A DNA stretch of 64,000 nt from assembly GCA_029261855.1 (NCBI GenBank), contig JAJDAN010000060.1:36201-100200 (forward strand). The letters are read 5' to 3'. Both the position numbers and the translations under genes were made by a program. This document shows, piece by piece, positions 17,034-27,602 of this stretch (positions within the stretch are counted from its first letter, which is position 1; each line of letters starts with the position of its first letter). This DNA is from Deltaproteobacteria bacterium. Its GTDB lineage: Bacteria > Myxococcota_A > UBA9160 > UBA4427. The notes under the pieces were generated by a model that saw only the letters and a program-made list of their open reading frames with translations, was not told where the DNA came from and did not search any database.

Positions 17034-18443
17034 ATGCAGATCGCAAATCTGAAACGAGAGATCGACCAGATCGCCAAGGACAAGGGCATCGATTCTGGTG
17101 AGATCATCGGCGCCCTCGAAGAGGCGATGAAGCAAGCCGCGCGCAAGCGGCACGGCATGGAGCGCGAAATCGAGGCCCGCTACAACGACGAGCTCGGCGA
17201 GATCGAGCTGTTCGAATTCCGCGAGGTCGTCGAAGAAGTGACCGACGCCGACTCGCAGATCCAGATCGCCGAGGCCCGCCGCGACTACGACCCCGAAGCC
17301 GAGCCCGGAGACGAGATCGGCGTCAAGATGGATACGTCGGACTTCGGGCGCATCCTCGCCCAGGCCGCCAAGCAGGTGATCATCCAGCGCATTCGCGACG
17401 CGGAACGCGACAACACCTTCGAGGAGTACCGCGATCGCCAGGGCGAGATCGTCAATGGCATCGTTCGCCGCTTCGAGAAGGGTTCGATCATCGTCGACCT
17501 CGGTCGCGCAGAGGCCGTCCTGCCGCCCAAGGAACAGGTGCCGCGCGAGAGCTATCGCCCGGGCGACCGCTTGCGCGCCTACGTGCTCGAGGTGAATCGC
17601 GTCTCGAAGGGCCCGCAGATCGTCTTGTCCCGCGCCTGCATGGAGATGCTGACGAAGCTCTTCGAGCAGGAAGTGCCGGAAATGTACGAGAAGATCGTGT
17701 CTATCGAGTCGGCGGCGCGAGAGCCCGGAGGCCGCTCGAAGATCGCCGTGGCCTCCCGCGACAGCGACGTCGACCCCGTTGGCGCCTGTGTCGGAATGAA
17801 GGGCAGCCGCGTACAAGCAGTGGTGCAGGAGCTGCGCGGCGAGCGCATCGACATCGTGCCGTGGAGCGCGGATCCGGCGCGCTACGTTTGCAGCGCATTG
17901 TCGCCCGCCCAGGTTTCGAAGGTCATCATCGACGAGGCGGCGCAGTCCATGGACGTCATCGTCCCCGACGACCAGCTGTCTTTGGCGATCGGTCGACGCG
18001 GGCAGAACGTTCGCCTGGCGGTGCAGCTGACCAACTGGAAGATCGACATCAAGAGCGAGTCCAAGATGCGCGAGATCGCGCAGTGGCTCGCCGAAGCGGT
18101 ATCGGCGGTGGAGAGCTGCGGCGAGCCCGAGGCCGAGCTGCTCCTGCAGCAGGGGATCACGTCCCTCGAGGACCTGGCGGAGTGCCCCAGCGAGCTCTTG
18201 ACCCAGCTGCCCGGCATCGATGAGCAGGGCGCGGCGGCCATCCAGGCGCGCGCGGTCGAGCTCGCCGAACGGAAGCGCGTCGAAGAGGCCGAGCAGGCGA
18301 AGATCGAGGCCGAAGAAGCGACGCGACGCGCGAAGGAGGAGGCCGCGGCAGCAGCAGCGGCCGCCGCTGCCGCCGCCGAAGCGTCGGAGTCCGAAGCGGA
18401 CGCGGAGTCGTCCGGAGATGAAGCTGGGAGCGAGGCGGAGTAG
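17034..18443 (+). CDS. nusA: Transcription termination/antitermination factor NusA
   Basis: 469 residues from ATG 17034. NusA binds RNA polymerase and nascent RNA to control pausing, termination and antitermination. Order: N-terminal polymerase-binding domain (EIDQIAKDKGIDSGEIIGAL); S1 domain beginning near EIVNGIVRRFEKGSIIVDLG; KH1 with DVDPVGACVGMKGSRVQAVV; KH2 with DQLSLAIGRRGQNVRLAVQL; then one helix-hairpin-helix unit (LPGIDEQGAAAI). The protein ends in a coiled Glu/Ala-rich tail of about 70 residues including a run of Ala, unlike E. coli NusA, which has two AR repeats. infB follows after 3 nt. Confidence 0.95.
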   Translation: MQIANLKREIDQIAKDKGIDSGEIIGALEEAMKQAARKRHGMEREIEARYNDELGEIELFEFREVVEEVTDADSQIQIAEARRDYDPEAEPGDEIGVKMDTSDFGRILAQAAKQVIIQRIRDAERDNTFEEYRDRQGEIVNGIVRRFEKGSIIVDLGRAEAVLPPKEQVPRESYRPGDRLRAYVLEVNRVSKGPQIVLSRACMEMLTKLFEQEVPEMYEKIVSIESAAREPGGRSKIAVASRDSDVDPVGACVGMKGSRVQAVVQELRGERIDIVPWSADPARYVCSALSPAQVSKVIIDEAAQSMDVIVPDDQLSLAIGRRGQNVRLAVQLTNWKIDIKSESKMREIAQWLAEAVSAVESCGEPEAELLLQQGITSLEDLAECPSELLTQLPGIDEQGAAAIQARAVELAERKRVEEAEQAKIEAEEATRRAKEEAAAAAAAAAAAAEASESEADAESSGDEAGSEAE

Positions 18444-18446
18444 GGC

Positions 18447-20909
18447 GTGGCGAAGGTCAGGGCATACAAGCTCGCAGAAGAGCTCGGGATCGATCGGAAC
18501 GAGATCGTCGAGCGGGCAGCAGCGGAAGGAATCGAGCTGAAGAGCCCGATGGCCGCGCTCGAGCCTGACGAGGCGGACCAGCTGCGCGAGAAGCTTGGCA
18601 AGCCGTCGGGCGACAAGGCCGCGATGGACGAACACCGCGTCGAGGGCAAGGCCGGCTCGACCATCCTGCGGCGGCGCAAGAAGAAGGTCGTCCCGAAGCC
18701 GGCGCCCGTGGCAGAGCCCGCGGCCGTCACGGCCGTCGCGGACGACGAGGCGGTGAGCGAAGCGGCCGAACCGTCGGTCGGCGACGCGGCGGAGCCCGAA
18801 GCGGTTGCGGAGGCAGCCGAAGCAGGTGAAGCGGCCGTCACCGAGCCGAGCGCGGACGCGCCCACACCGGCATCGGACGGCGACGACGCGGACAAGTCGG
18901 CGACGCCGGCGCGCAAGCGCCCGGGCGCCGAGGAGCCGCCGGACCGCAAGGGCAAGCAACGCAAGCGCGTGCGGGAGGTCGTGAACCTCCGCGAGCAGGA
19001 CCAGGTGAAGCTTCAGTACACCCGGCCCGGCGGCACCGCGCGAAGGCGCACGACTGCCGTGGTGCAGCCTCGCGCCGTCAATCCTCGCAGCAAACGGAGA
19101 GACAAGCTGAACAAGCCCGCCGTAGCGAAGGCAGCGGCCGAGCAGACCCGCGCGATCCGCGTGGCCGGCGAGATCAGCGTCGGCGAACTCGCGAAGCTGC
19201 TGGGCGCCAAGGCGCCGGCCATCCAGGGCAAGCTCATGGCTCTGGGAACGATGGTGTCCGTCAACCAGACCGTCGACGTCGAGACCAGTCGCAAGGTCGC
19301 GTCCGAGATGGGCTTCGAAGTCATCGATACCGGCTTCAAGGAAGAAGAGTTCTTCGACACGGTCGAGACTTCGGACGACGCTGTCGACCCGGAAAACCTG
19401 CGGCCGCGCTCGCCGGTGATCACCGTGATGGGTCATGTGGATCACGGCAAGACGTCGATCCTCGACGCGATTCGGAAGACCAGTGTCGTCGATGGCGAGG
19501 CCGGCGGGATCACCCAGCACATCGGCGCCTACCAGGCCGTAGCCAAGGGCGCGAAGCTCACCTTCATCGACACGCCCGGCCACGCCGCGTTCACGCAGAT
19601 GCGCGCGCGCGGCGCCGCGATCACCGACATCTGCGTGTTGGTCGTCGCTGCGTCCGAGGGCGTGATGCCCCAGACCGTCGAGGCGATCCAACACGCCAAG
19701 GCTGCGGGCTGCCCGATCGTGGTGGCCGTCAACAAGTGCGACCTGCCGGGAGCCGAGCCGCAGCAGATCCGTCAGCGCCTGATGGAGCACGAGCTCATCG
19801 CCGAGGACTTCGGTGGCGACACCATCATGGTGAATGTCTCGGCCAAGACCGGTGAAGGGCTCGATCAGCTGCTCGAAATGCTCGGCCTCCAGGCGGAGGT
19901 GCTCGAGCTCAGGGCAGACCCGACCCTGCGCGCCAGCGGCGTCGTTCTCGAAGCAAGTCTGTCGAAGGGGCGTGGCCCCGTCGCGACCGTGCTGGTGCAA
20001 GAGGGAACCCTCCACTCGGGTGACATCGTGGTCGCGGAGAACGAGTGGGGACGCGTCCGCACCATGGAGGACGACAAGGGGGACCGCGTCAAGGAAGCGG
20101 GGCCCTCGGTACCGGTACAGATCATGGGACTGTCCGCGCCCCCGAGCGCGGGTGCCACCTTCAACGTCGTCGAGAGCGAGCGCGTCGCCAAGCGCATCAT
20201 CGGCCACCGCGAGGACTTCGAACGCGGCAAGCAGACGGCGCCGTCGGTGAAGCTCAGTCTCGAAGAGTTCTTCGCGCAGGCGGAAGGGGAAGAGCAGCGA
20301 GAGCTCGCCGTCATCCTCAAGGCCGACGTCCAGGGTACCTGCGAAGCGGTCAAGGACGCCCTCGAGAAGCTGTCGACGGACCGCGTTGCGCTCAAGGTCA
20401 TCTCGACCGGCGTGGGCGGGATCTCCGAGAACGACATCACCTTCGCGAAGGCGAGCCAGGCCATCGTGGTGGGCTTCCATTCGCGACCGGACCCCGCTGC
20501 ACGGAATGCCGCCGAGCACGAAGGCATCGAGATCCGGAACTACACGATCATCTACGAGCTTCTCGATGACGTGCGAGACGCCATGGCGGGCCTGCTGCCG
20601 CCGACGGTGACGGAAGCCGTCCTGGGCCGCGCGGAGGTGCGCCAGCCCTTCTCGATCCCGAAGCTCGGGACCATCGCCGGGTCGTACGTCACCGACGGTC
20701 TGGTTCGACGCAACGCCCACTGCCGCTTGATCCGCGACGGCATCCAGGTCTACGAAGGCAAGATCGGGTCCCTGCGCCGCTTCAAGGACGACGCCAGCGA
20801 GGTCAAGACGGGCTTCGAGTGCGGCATCGGGATCGCGGGCTACAACGACATCAAGGAAGGTGACGTCATCGAAGCCTTCGAGCTCAAGGAATCGGCGGCC
20901 ACGCTCTGA
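18447..20909 (+). CDS. infB: Translation initiation factor IF-2
   Basis: 820 residues from GTG 18447. This GTPase places initiator tRNA on the 30S subunit. The N terminus [19 protein letters not shown] is the usual IF2-N domain. A disordered Ala/Glu/Lys-rich stretch follows, then a second IF2-N domain ([19 protein letters not shown]). The G domain has G1 GHVDHGKT at residues 329-336, [10 protein letters not shown] and NKCD. The C-terminal domains C1 and C2 end in [12 protein letters not shown]. The stop overlaps the probable start of the next gene. Confidence 0.96.
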   Translation: MAKVRAYKLAEELGIDRNEIVERAAAEGIELKSPMAALEPDEADQLREKLGKPSGDKAAMDEHRVEGKAGSTILRRRKKKVVPKPAPVAEPAAVTAVADDEAVSEAAEPSVGDAAEPEAVAEAAEAGEAAVTEPSADAPTPASDGDDADKSATPARKRPGAEEPPDRKGKQRKRVREVVNLREQDQVKLQYTRPGGTARRRTTAVVQPRAVNPRSKRRDKLNKPAVAKAAAEQTRAIRVAGEISVGELAKLLGAKAPAIQGKLMALGTMVSVNQTVDVETSRKVASEMGFEVIDTGFKEEEFFDTVETSDDAVDPENLRPRSPVITVMGHVDHGKTSILDAIRKTSVVDGEAGGITQHIGAYQAVAKGAKLTFIDTPGHAAFTQMRARGAAITDICVLVVAASEGVMPQTVEAIQHAKAAGCPIVVAVNKCDLPGAEPQQIRQRLMEHELIAEDFGGDTIMVNVSAKTGEGLDQLLEMLGLQAEVLELRADPTLRASGVVLEASLSKGRGPVATVLVQEGTLHSGDIVVAENEWGRVRTMEDDKGDRVKEAGPSVPVQIMGLSAPPSAGATFNVVESERVAKRIIGHREDFERGKQTAPSVKLSLEEFFAQAEGEEQRELAVILKADVQGTCEAVKDALEKLSTDRVALKVISTGVGGISENDITFAKASQAIVVGFHSRPDPAARNAAEHEGIEIRNYTIIYELLDDVRDAMAGLLPPTVTEAVLGRAEVRQPFSIPKLGTIAGSYVTDGLVRRNAHCRLIRDGIQVYEGKIGSLRRFKDDASEVKTGFECGIGIAGYNDIKEGDVIEAFELKESAATL

Positions 20910-21205
20910 TCGTCGGCGCGGCGATCCTCGAGATCCACGTCCACGGTTCGAGGTCCTTGAAGCAGAAGCGCGGCGTCGTCCGATCCATCATCCAGCGCGT
21001 CCGGAACAGGTTCAATCTCTCGGTCGCCGAGGTCGGCGGCCAGGACACCTGGCAGCGAGCCAGCATCGGGCTCGGCGCCGTCGGTTCGGACGAAGTCTCC
21101 GTGAGAAGACAGCTCGAGAAGGCACTCGCCTTCATCGAGGACCTGCACCTGGCCGAGGTGCTGGGATCGGAGGTCCAGATCCTGGATCTCCCCGAAGAAG
21201 ACTGA
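20906..21205 (+). CDS. ylxP: DUF503 / YlxP-family protein
   Basis: About 99 residues. The family is small, widely found between infB and rbfA, and of uncertain function (a role in ribosome biogenesis has been proposed). Seen: LEIHVHGSRSLKQKRGVVRS, then RVRNRFNLSVAEVGGQDTWQ, both typical of DUF503. No ATG, GTG or TTG precedes the first beta strand. Similarity runs back to a CTG at 20906 (overlapping the infB stop as CTGA) or the ATC at 20909. The first standard start, TTG 20957, would delete the first strand. A rare non-canonical start with translational coupling is the best reading. Confidence 0.8.
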   Translation: MIVGAAILEIHVHGSRSLKQKRGVVRSIIQRVRNRFNLSVAEVGGQDTWQRASIGLGAVGSDEVSVRRQLEKALAFIEDLHLAEVLGSEVQILDLPEED

Positions 21206-21209
21206 AATC

Positions 21210-21590
21210 ATGAGCATCCGCACTGAACGCATCGGTGAGCAGATCCGCGACGAGCTGTCGCGACTCCTGCGCGACGAGGTCAGCGATCCGCGCGTGGGCA
21301 TGGTGAGCCTGACCAAGGTCGAGGCCGCGCCGGACCTGTCGACGGCGTCGGTGCACTGGAGTCCGCTGCGGGCCGACGGCGGCAGCACGGCGGATGACCT
21401 CGAGCGCGTGAACACAGGGCTCGTGAGTGCCGCCGGCTTCCTGCGCCGCCGCCTGGCGCAGGAGCTGAGCTTGCGCCGCACGCCGGAGCTGATCTTCCGC
21501 CACGATCCCAGCATCGAGCAGGGAGCCGAGATGCTGGCCCTGCTGCGCGAGCTGTCCGACGAGCGAGCGAAGAAGGGAGACACGGACTGA
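21210..21590 (+). CDS. rbfA: Ribosome-binding factor A
   Basis: 126 residues from ATG 21210. RbfA binds the 30S platform during 16S rRNA maturation. Seen: RTERIGEQIRDELSRLLRDE, then VSDPRVGMVSLTKVEAAPDL, the conserved KH-like core, and LRRRLAQELSLRRTPELIFRHD near the C terminus. It lies 4 nt after the YlxP gene; its stop overlaps the truB ATG (TGATG), so translation is coupled within the cluster. Confidence 0.95.
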   Translation: MSIRTERIGEQIRDELSRLLRDEVSDPRVGMVSLTKVEAAPDLSTASVHWSPLRADGGSTADDLERVNTGLVSAAGFLRRRLAQELSLRRTPELIFRHDPSIEQGAEMLALLRELSDERAKKGDTD

Positions 21591-22519
21591 TGGCACGAAG
21601 GCGAAGGTCTCGCCGCAGCGAACGTCCCGGGCCCCCGGGCTTTCTCGTCGTCGACAAGCCGGCGGGAGTGACCTCCCACGATGTCGTGGACGAGGTGCGC
21701 CGCCGTTTCGGGACCCGACGGGTGGGGCATCTGGGCACCCTGGATCCCCAGGCCACGGGCGTACTGCCCCTGGCGCTGCGAGAAGCCACGAAGCTGGTGC
21801 CCTTCCTGCCCCCCATGCAAAAGGCCTATGTCGGCACCGTCCGCTTCGGCGTCGAGAGCGACACCCTCGACGCCCAGGGAACCATCCTGCGCCGCCACGA
21901 CGGCCCGCTCCCGAGCGAATCCGACGTGCTCGCCGCGCTGCCCGCCTTCATCGGGGAGATCGATCAGATCCCGCCGATGTACAGCGCCGTCAAGAAGGAC
22001 GGGGTGCCTCTCCATCGCCTGGCGCGACGCGGTGAGGAAGTCGAGCGCGAGCCCAAGCGGGTCACCATCGAGCGGATCGAGCTGCTGCGCTTCGCGGAGC
22101 CCGATGCGGAGATCTCCGTCATCTGTGGCCCGGGCACCTACGTGCGGACCCTGGCGGCGGACCTGGGAACGAAGCTCGGCTGCGGAGCTCTGCTGCAGAG
22201 CCTGCGCCGACTCCAGAGCGGGGCCTTCACGATCACCCAGGCGGCGACCCTCGAGCAGCTCGACGCCGACCTCGCGGCGGGCAAGCTCGACAGCCGTCTG
22301 ATTCCGCCCGACCAGGCGCTACAGATCGACGAGATCCGTCTGTCCGGGGATGCGGTGCAGCATCTCTGCAATGGCGGCGACGTCTCGCCCGGGAGCGACT
22401 TCCGTCGCGCCCCTGGCACCCGCGCTATCGCGAAGGACGAAGAGGGCGTCACGATCGCCCTCGTCGAGCTGAGAGCGGATCGTCGCCTGTGGCCGCTTCG
22501 GGTGCTTCGCGCCACATGA
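21590..22519 (+). CDS. truB: tRNA pseudouridine-55 synthase TruB
   Basis: 309 residues from ATG 21590. It makes pseudouridine 55 in the T loop of tRNAs. Seen: FLVVDKPAGVTSHDVVDEVR; GHLGTLDPQATGVLPLALRE, with the catalytic Asp in GTLDP; QIPPMYSAVKKDGVPLHRLARRG; and CGPGTYVRTLAADLG. The C-terminal PUA-like region is short. rpsO follows after a 178-bp gap that carries its own promoter candidate. Confidence 0.95.
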   Translation: MARRRRSRRSERPGPPGFLVVDKPAGVTSHDVVDEVRRRFGTRRVGHLGTLDPQATGVLPLALREATKLVPFLPPMQKAYVGTVRFGVESDTLDAQGTILRRHDGPLPSESDVLAALPAFIGEIDQIPPMYSAVKKDGVPLHRLARRGEEVEREPKRVTIERIELLRFAEPDAEISVICGPGTYVRTLAADLGTKLGCGALLQSLRRLQSGAFTITQAATLEQLDADLAAGKLDSRLIPPDQALQIDEIRLSGDAVQHLCNGGDVSPGSDFRRAPGTRAIAKDEEGVTIALVELRADRRLWPLRVLRAT

Positions 22520-22528
22520 CCCGCCCCA

Positions 22529-22556
22529 TTGCCATCGAACCAGCGCTCTGTAACAC
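22529..22556 (+). promoter_or_regulatory. Candidate sigma70-type promoter for rpsO-pnp
   Basis: TTGCCA at 22529-22534 and TAACAC at 22551-22556 with a 16-bp spacer, 9 bp after truB and about 140 bp before rpsO. The -35 and following bases (TTGCCATCG) equal those of the promoter candidate before rimP. Confidence 0.45.
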
Positions 22557-22697
22557 TCTGCGCGCCTACACCCCGCGGGAGCGTTCCATCCTCTCTGCGG
22601 ATTTTCCCCAGCTCTCGACCCAAGCGAGCCGCGTAACCGGCACTCGGTGCATGCACACCGTCTTCCGGCGACTACGCAAGAAACGAGGAAAGTCAGC

Positions 22698-22964
22698 GTG
22701 ATTTCGGCCGATACGAAGAAGCGTGTGATCGAAGACAACAAGCGCGGCGCCGCGGACACCGGGTCTCCCGAAGTCCAGGTCGCACTCCTGACCGAGCGCC
22801 TCGCCGAGCTGTCCGAGCACTTCAAGACCCACAAGCAAGACCATCATTCCCGGCGAGGTCTCTTCCGGATCGTGAGCCGAAGACGACGGCTGCTCGACTA
22901 CCTCGCGTCGAAGGATTACGAGCGATACACGGCCCTCATTGAGAAATTGGGGCTACGTAGGTAG
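22698..22964 (+). CDS. rpsO: Small ribosomal subunit protein uS15
   Basis: 88 residues from GTG 22698, exactly the usual S15 length, with GAGGAAA about 8 nt upstream. S15 binds the central domain of 16S rRNA. Seen: [20 protein letters not shown] and the core motif [20 protein letters not shown], ending [12 protein letters not shown]. An upstream in-frame ATG at 22647 would add unrelated residues. The gene is followed by a near-copy of its own last codons, then a long leader and pnp, the usual rpsO-pnp pair. Confidence 0.96.
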   Translation: MISADTKKRVIEDNKRGAADTGSPEVQVALLTERLAELSEHFKTHKQDHHSRRGLFRIVSRRRRLLDYLASKDYERYTALIEKLGLRR

Positions 22965-22996
22965 TCACCATCGAGAAGATGGGGCTGCGACGCTAG
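22938..22996 (+). repeat. Duplicated 3' end of rpsO
   Basis: The last nine codons of rpsO (22938-22964, encoding IEKLGLRR and stop) are followed after 5 nt by 22970-22996, which reads IEKMGLRR and a TAG stop in another frame. 20 of 27 bases match, and the differences are mostly synonymous third-position changes, so the second copy looks like the tail of another rpsO allele left by recombination rather than a slippage product. Confidence 0.7.
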
Positions 22997-23280
22997 TTCG
23001 AAACAGGCAAGACCCCACATACACGGAGAGCTGAGAGCAGCTCACCCGAGGAAGTTCAGCTGAACTTGAACGGACTGGTGTGATGGGCCCCGACGATCGG
23101 TGCCTGCCGGAGCGTTCGTAGAGGGATGCGGGAGTCGGCCGTACGGGAACCCACTCCATAAGAAGTGGCTCTTTCTCGTAGGGCTGATCTCGCATTCCAC
23201 TGCGTTCTCCCCGCCGAAGTCCAACGGTATCTCCGGCCCCACCTCCATCGGTAGGTGGCTGGAGAGGAGAATCATCAGCA
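22997..23280 (+). other. pnp leader with dyads, no gene
   Basis: 284 bp without a supportable ORF. It holds a 6-bp stem hairpin (GAGCTG 23028-23033 with CAGCTC 23038-23043) and a perfect 16-bp palindrome, AAGTTCAGCTGAACTT, at 23052-23067. A strong ribosome binding site (GGAGAGGAG) lies just before pnp. In enterobacteria the pnp leader is a stem cleaved by RNase III and used in PNPase autocontrol; a similar role here is inference. Confidence 0.5.
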
Positions 23281-25472
<2,192 letters not shown>

Positions 25473-25476
<4 letters not shown>

Positions 25477-25937
25477 GCCCGACTTCGCCGGTTCGTGTCC
25501 GCATCCTGCGGCTTTCGAACGGCGAAGGGCTGCCACTTCCGTCGCCGGCGACGCCCGCAGCAGCGGGCGTCGACCTGGCGGCTGCCATCGACGGAGAGCT
25601 CGTGCTGGCCCCCGGCCAGCGCGAGCTCGTCCCGACGGGCTTCAAGATCCAGCTGCCCGAGGGCCACGAGGCCCAGGTACGTCCCCGCAGCGGGCTTGCC
25701 CTGCGCCACGGCATCACCTTGCCCAACGCGCCGGGCACGATCGATGCGGACTATCGCGGCGAGATCCGCGTCATTCTCCAGAACACCGGCGACGAGGACT
25801 TCGTCATCAAGCGGGGCGATCGCATCGCCCAGCTCGTCGTGGCACCGGTCGTGTCCGTGGCCTGGGACGAAGTGCAGGACCTCGACGACAGCACGCGCGG
25901 CGAGGGCGGCTTCGGTCACACCGGTCGAAGCTCCTGA
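25473..25937 (+). CDS. dut: dUTP diphosphatase
   Basis: 154 residues from the GTG overlapping the pnp stop. It hydrolyses dUTP to dUMP to keep uracil out of DNA and feed dTMP synthesis; trimeric family. All five motifs are seen: [10 protein letters not shown] (1), [11 protein letters not shown] (2), [14 protein letters not shown] (3, catalytic Asp), [11 protein letters not shown] (4) and the glycine-rich tail [10 protein letters not shown] (5). Not normally linked to pnp; coupling here is a local feature. Confidence 0.95.
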
Positions 25938-25995
25938 ACGGCGCGCCCGTCTGGTAGCCTCTCTTCTCTTGTCGTTGTTCTTGGGGAGGTGAGTC

Positions 25996-26988
25996 TTGAG
26001 CGACGTGACGCCCCCGGCCGCTGAGGCCACGTCCGAAGAGCCGCTGCACCCGCAGCCGGCCACGCCCCTGCCTGAGGACGCCACCAACAAGGGCATGAGC
26101 GAGACCCTCACCCGCTTCCTGACGGCTGCGGTCCTGGTGCCGGCGGTGCTGTGGGTGATCGTCCAGGGCGGGCTCGTCTATCTAGCCGTGGTCATCACCT
26201 TCGTGGTGCTCGGACAGCGCGAGTTCTACCACCTCATCGAGGAGAAGGGTGCGCGTCCGCTCTGGGGTCTCGGCCTGGGCGCCGGCGCCGCGCTCCCCGT
26301 GGTCGCCTACGTGGGCAACGAGTACAACGTGACGTTGCTGATGACCGCCGTTCTGCTCGCCCTGATGGTCGCTCAGCTGCGTAAGCGCAACATCACCGAG
26401 TCCCTCGCGAGCCTCTCGGGCACCTTCTTCGGCGTGGTCTACGTCGGCTGGCTGATGTCCCACATCATCGTGTTGCGTCGCTTCGACTCCGCAGCCGTGA
26501 CACGCTTCGACGCGGCCCACGTTTCGGACATGCTGCTCGTCCCGGGGGCGGGGATCTTCTTCGTCATCTACGTGCTCACGGTCGTGGTCAACTGCGACGC
26601 CGGCGCGTACTTCGCGGGTCGCGCCTACGGACGCCACAAGCTGGCGCCGCGCATCAGCCCCGGAAAGAGTGTCGAGGGCGCCATCGGCGGCATCATCTGG
26701 GGCACGATCGCCGGCCTGCTCTGCAAGCTCGTCTTCGACCAGTTCTGGCCGACGCTCTCCGCGTCCCTCGACTGGACGGTGCTGGTGGCATTCGGCGTCG
26801 TGCTCTCGATCATGGGGATCGTGGGAGACCTGGTCGAGTCGCTGCTGAAGCGGGACGCCGCCATCAAGGATGCCGGCTCGCTGCTACCCGGCATGGGCGG
26901 CATCCTCGACCGCATCGACGCACCCCTGATCGCCGTCCCGGTCATGCACTACATGCTGCTGGGATACTTCTACGTGCGGATGGGGTAG
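25996..26988 (+). CDS. cdsA: Phosphatidate cytidylyltransferase CdsA
   Basis: 330 residues from TTG 25996, preceded by GGGGAGGTGAG. It makes CDP-diacylglycerol, the precursor of membrane phospholipids. After a hydrophilic N-terminal extension of about 35 residues, about eight hydrophobic segments follow. The family signatures are CDAGAYFAGRAYGRHKLAPR, ISPGKSVEGAIGG and GIVGDLVESLLKRDAAIKD, then GGILDRIDAPL near the C terminus. ATG 26095 is an alternative start that would remove the extension. It works upstream of pgsA, also in this window. Confidence 0.92.
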   Translation: MSDVTPPAAEATSEEPLHPQPATPLPEDATNKGMSETLTRFLTAAVLVPAVLWVIVQGGLVYLAVVITFVVLGQREFYHLIEEKGARPLWGLGLGAGAALPVVAYVGNEYNVTLLMTAVLLALMVAQLRKRNITESLASLSGTFFGVVYVGWLMSHIIVLRRFDSAAVTRFDAAHVSDMLLVPGAGIFFVIYVLTVVVNCDAGAYFAGRAYGRHKLAPRISPGKSVEGAIGGIIWGTIAGLLCKLVFDQFWPTLSASLDWTVLVAFGVVLSIMGIVGDLVESLLKRDAAIKDAGSLLPGMGGILDRIDAPLIAVPVMHYMLLGYFYVRMG

Positions 26989-26991
26989 GGG

Positions 26992-27498
26992 GTGGCGGCG
27001 TTGGTCCGTCCCTTCGAGCCGGGCGAGTGGCGGATCTATCGCGATCTGCGCCTGCGGGCCCTGGCGGATTCGCCGGACGCCTTCGCGAGGACCCTCGCCG
27101 AGGAGCAGGCGCAGCCCGACGCGGCCTGGCCCGCGCGGCTGGAAGGGGGCGTCGCCTCTTCAGGAGATCTGCCGCTCCTGGCCGAGTTGGACGGCGAAGC
27201 CGTGGGGTTCGTCTGGGGGCACGTCGATCCCGAGGATGCGACGGTCGCGTACGTCTTCCAGATGTGGGTCGCCCGCAAGGCCCGCCGTCATGGCCTGGGC
27301 CGGGCGCTGATGTCGGCCCTGATCGATTGGGCGGCGTCGCGCGTGGACCGACTCGAGCTGTCCGTGACCCTCACGAACGAGTCCGCCCGTCGTCTCTACG
27401 AGACGCTCGGCTTCGAGCCCTTCGGTGAGCCCGTACCGCTGCGTGCGGGGTCTCCCCTGCGCGAGCAGAACATGCGGGTCCGCTTCCCGAGCCGCTAG
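26992..27498 (+). CDS. GNAT-family N-acetyltransferase
   Basis: 168 residues from GTG 26992, 3 nt after cdsA. Seen: FEPGEWRIYRDLRLRALADS at the N terminus; the acetyl-CoA-binding motif A as MWVARKARRHGLGRALM (R/Q-x-x-G-x-G/A form); and LTNESARRLYETLGFEPFGE near the end, all typical of GNAT enzymes. The substrate cannot be told from the sequence. Likely cotranscribed with cdsA; a strong hairpin terminator follows. Confidence 0.85.
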   Translation: MAALVRPFEPGEWRIYRDLRLRALADSPDAFARTLAEEQAQPDAAWPARLEGGVASSGDLPLLAELDGEAVGFVWGHVDPEDATVAYVFQMWVARKARRHGLGRALMSALIDWAASRVDRLELSVTLTNESARRLYETLGFEPFGEPVPLRAGSPLREQNMRVRFPSR

Positions 27499-27549
27499 CG
27501 CAAGAGCGCCGCGGCTATGCAGGAGGACGCGGCCGTGCACCAAGAGAGA

Positions 27550-27577
27550 GGGCGCGACGCCTTTCGGCGCCGCGCCC
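27550..27577. terminator. Bidirectional hairpin terminator
   Basis: GGGCGCG (27550-27556) pairs with CGCGCCC (27571-27577), with an inner CGCC/GGCG stem and TTTC loop. It sits between the convergent GNAT gene and the first porin gene, and could serve both strands. Confidence 0.6.
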
Positions 27578-27602
27578 CGGTAGCTTGCGCTGATCCGGTG
27601 GA

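Noticed and set aside
17016..20720. Long minus-strand frame opposite nusA and infB (1,234 codons)
   Set aside because: Antisense shadow of two certain genes; low-complexity Arg/Leu/Asp-rich product.
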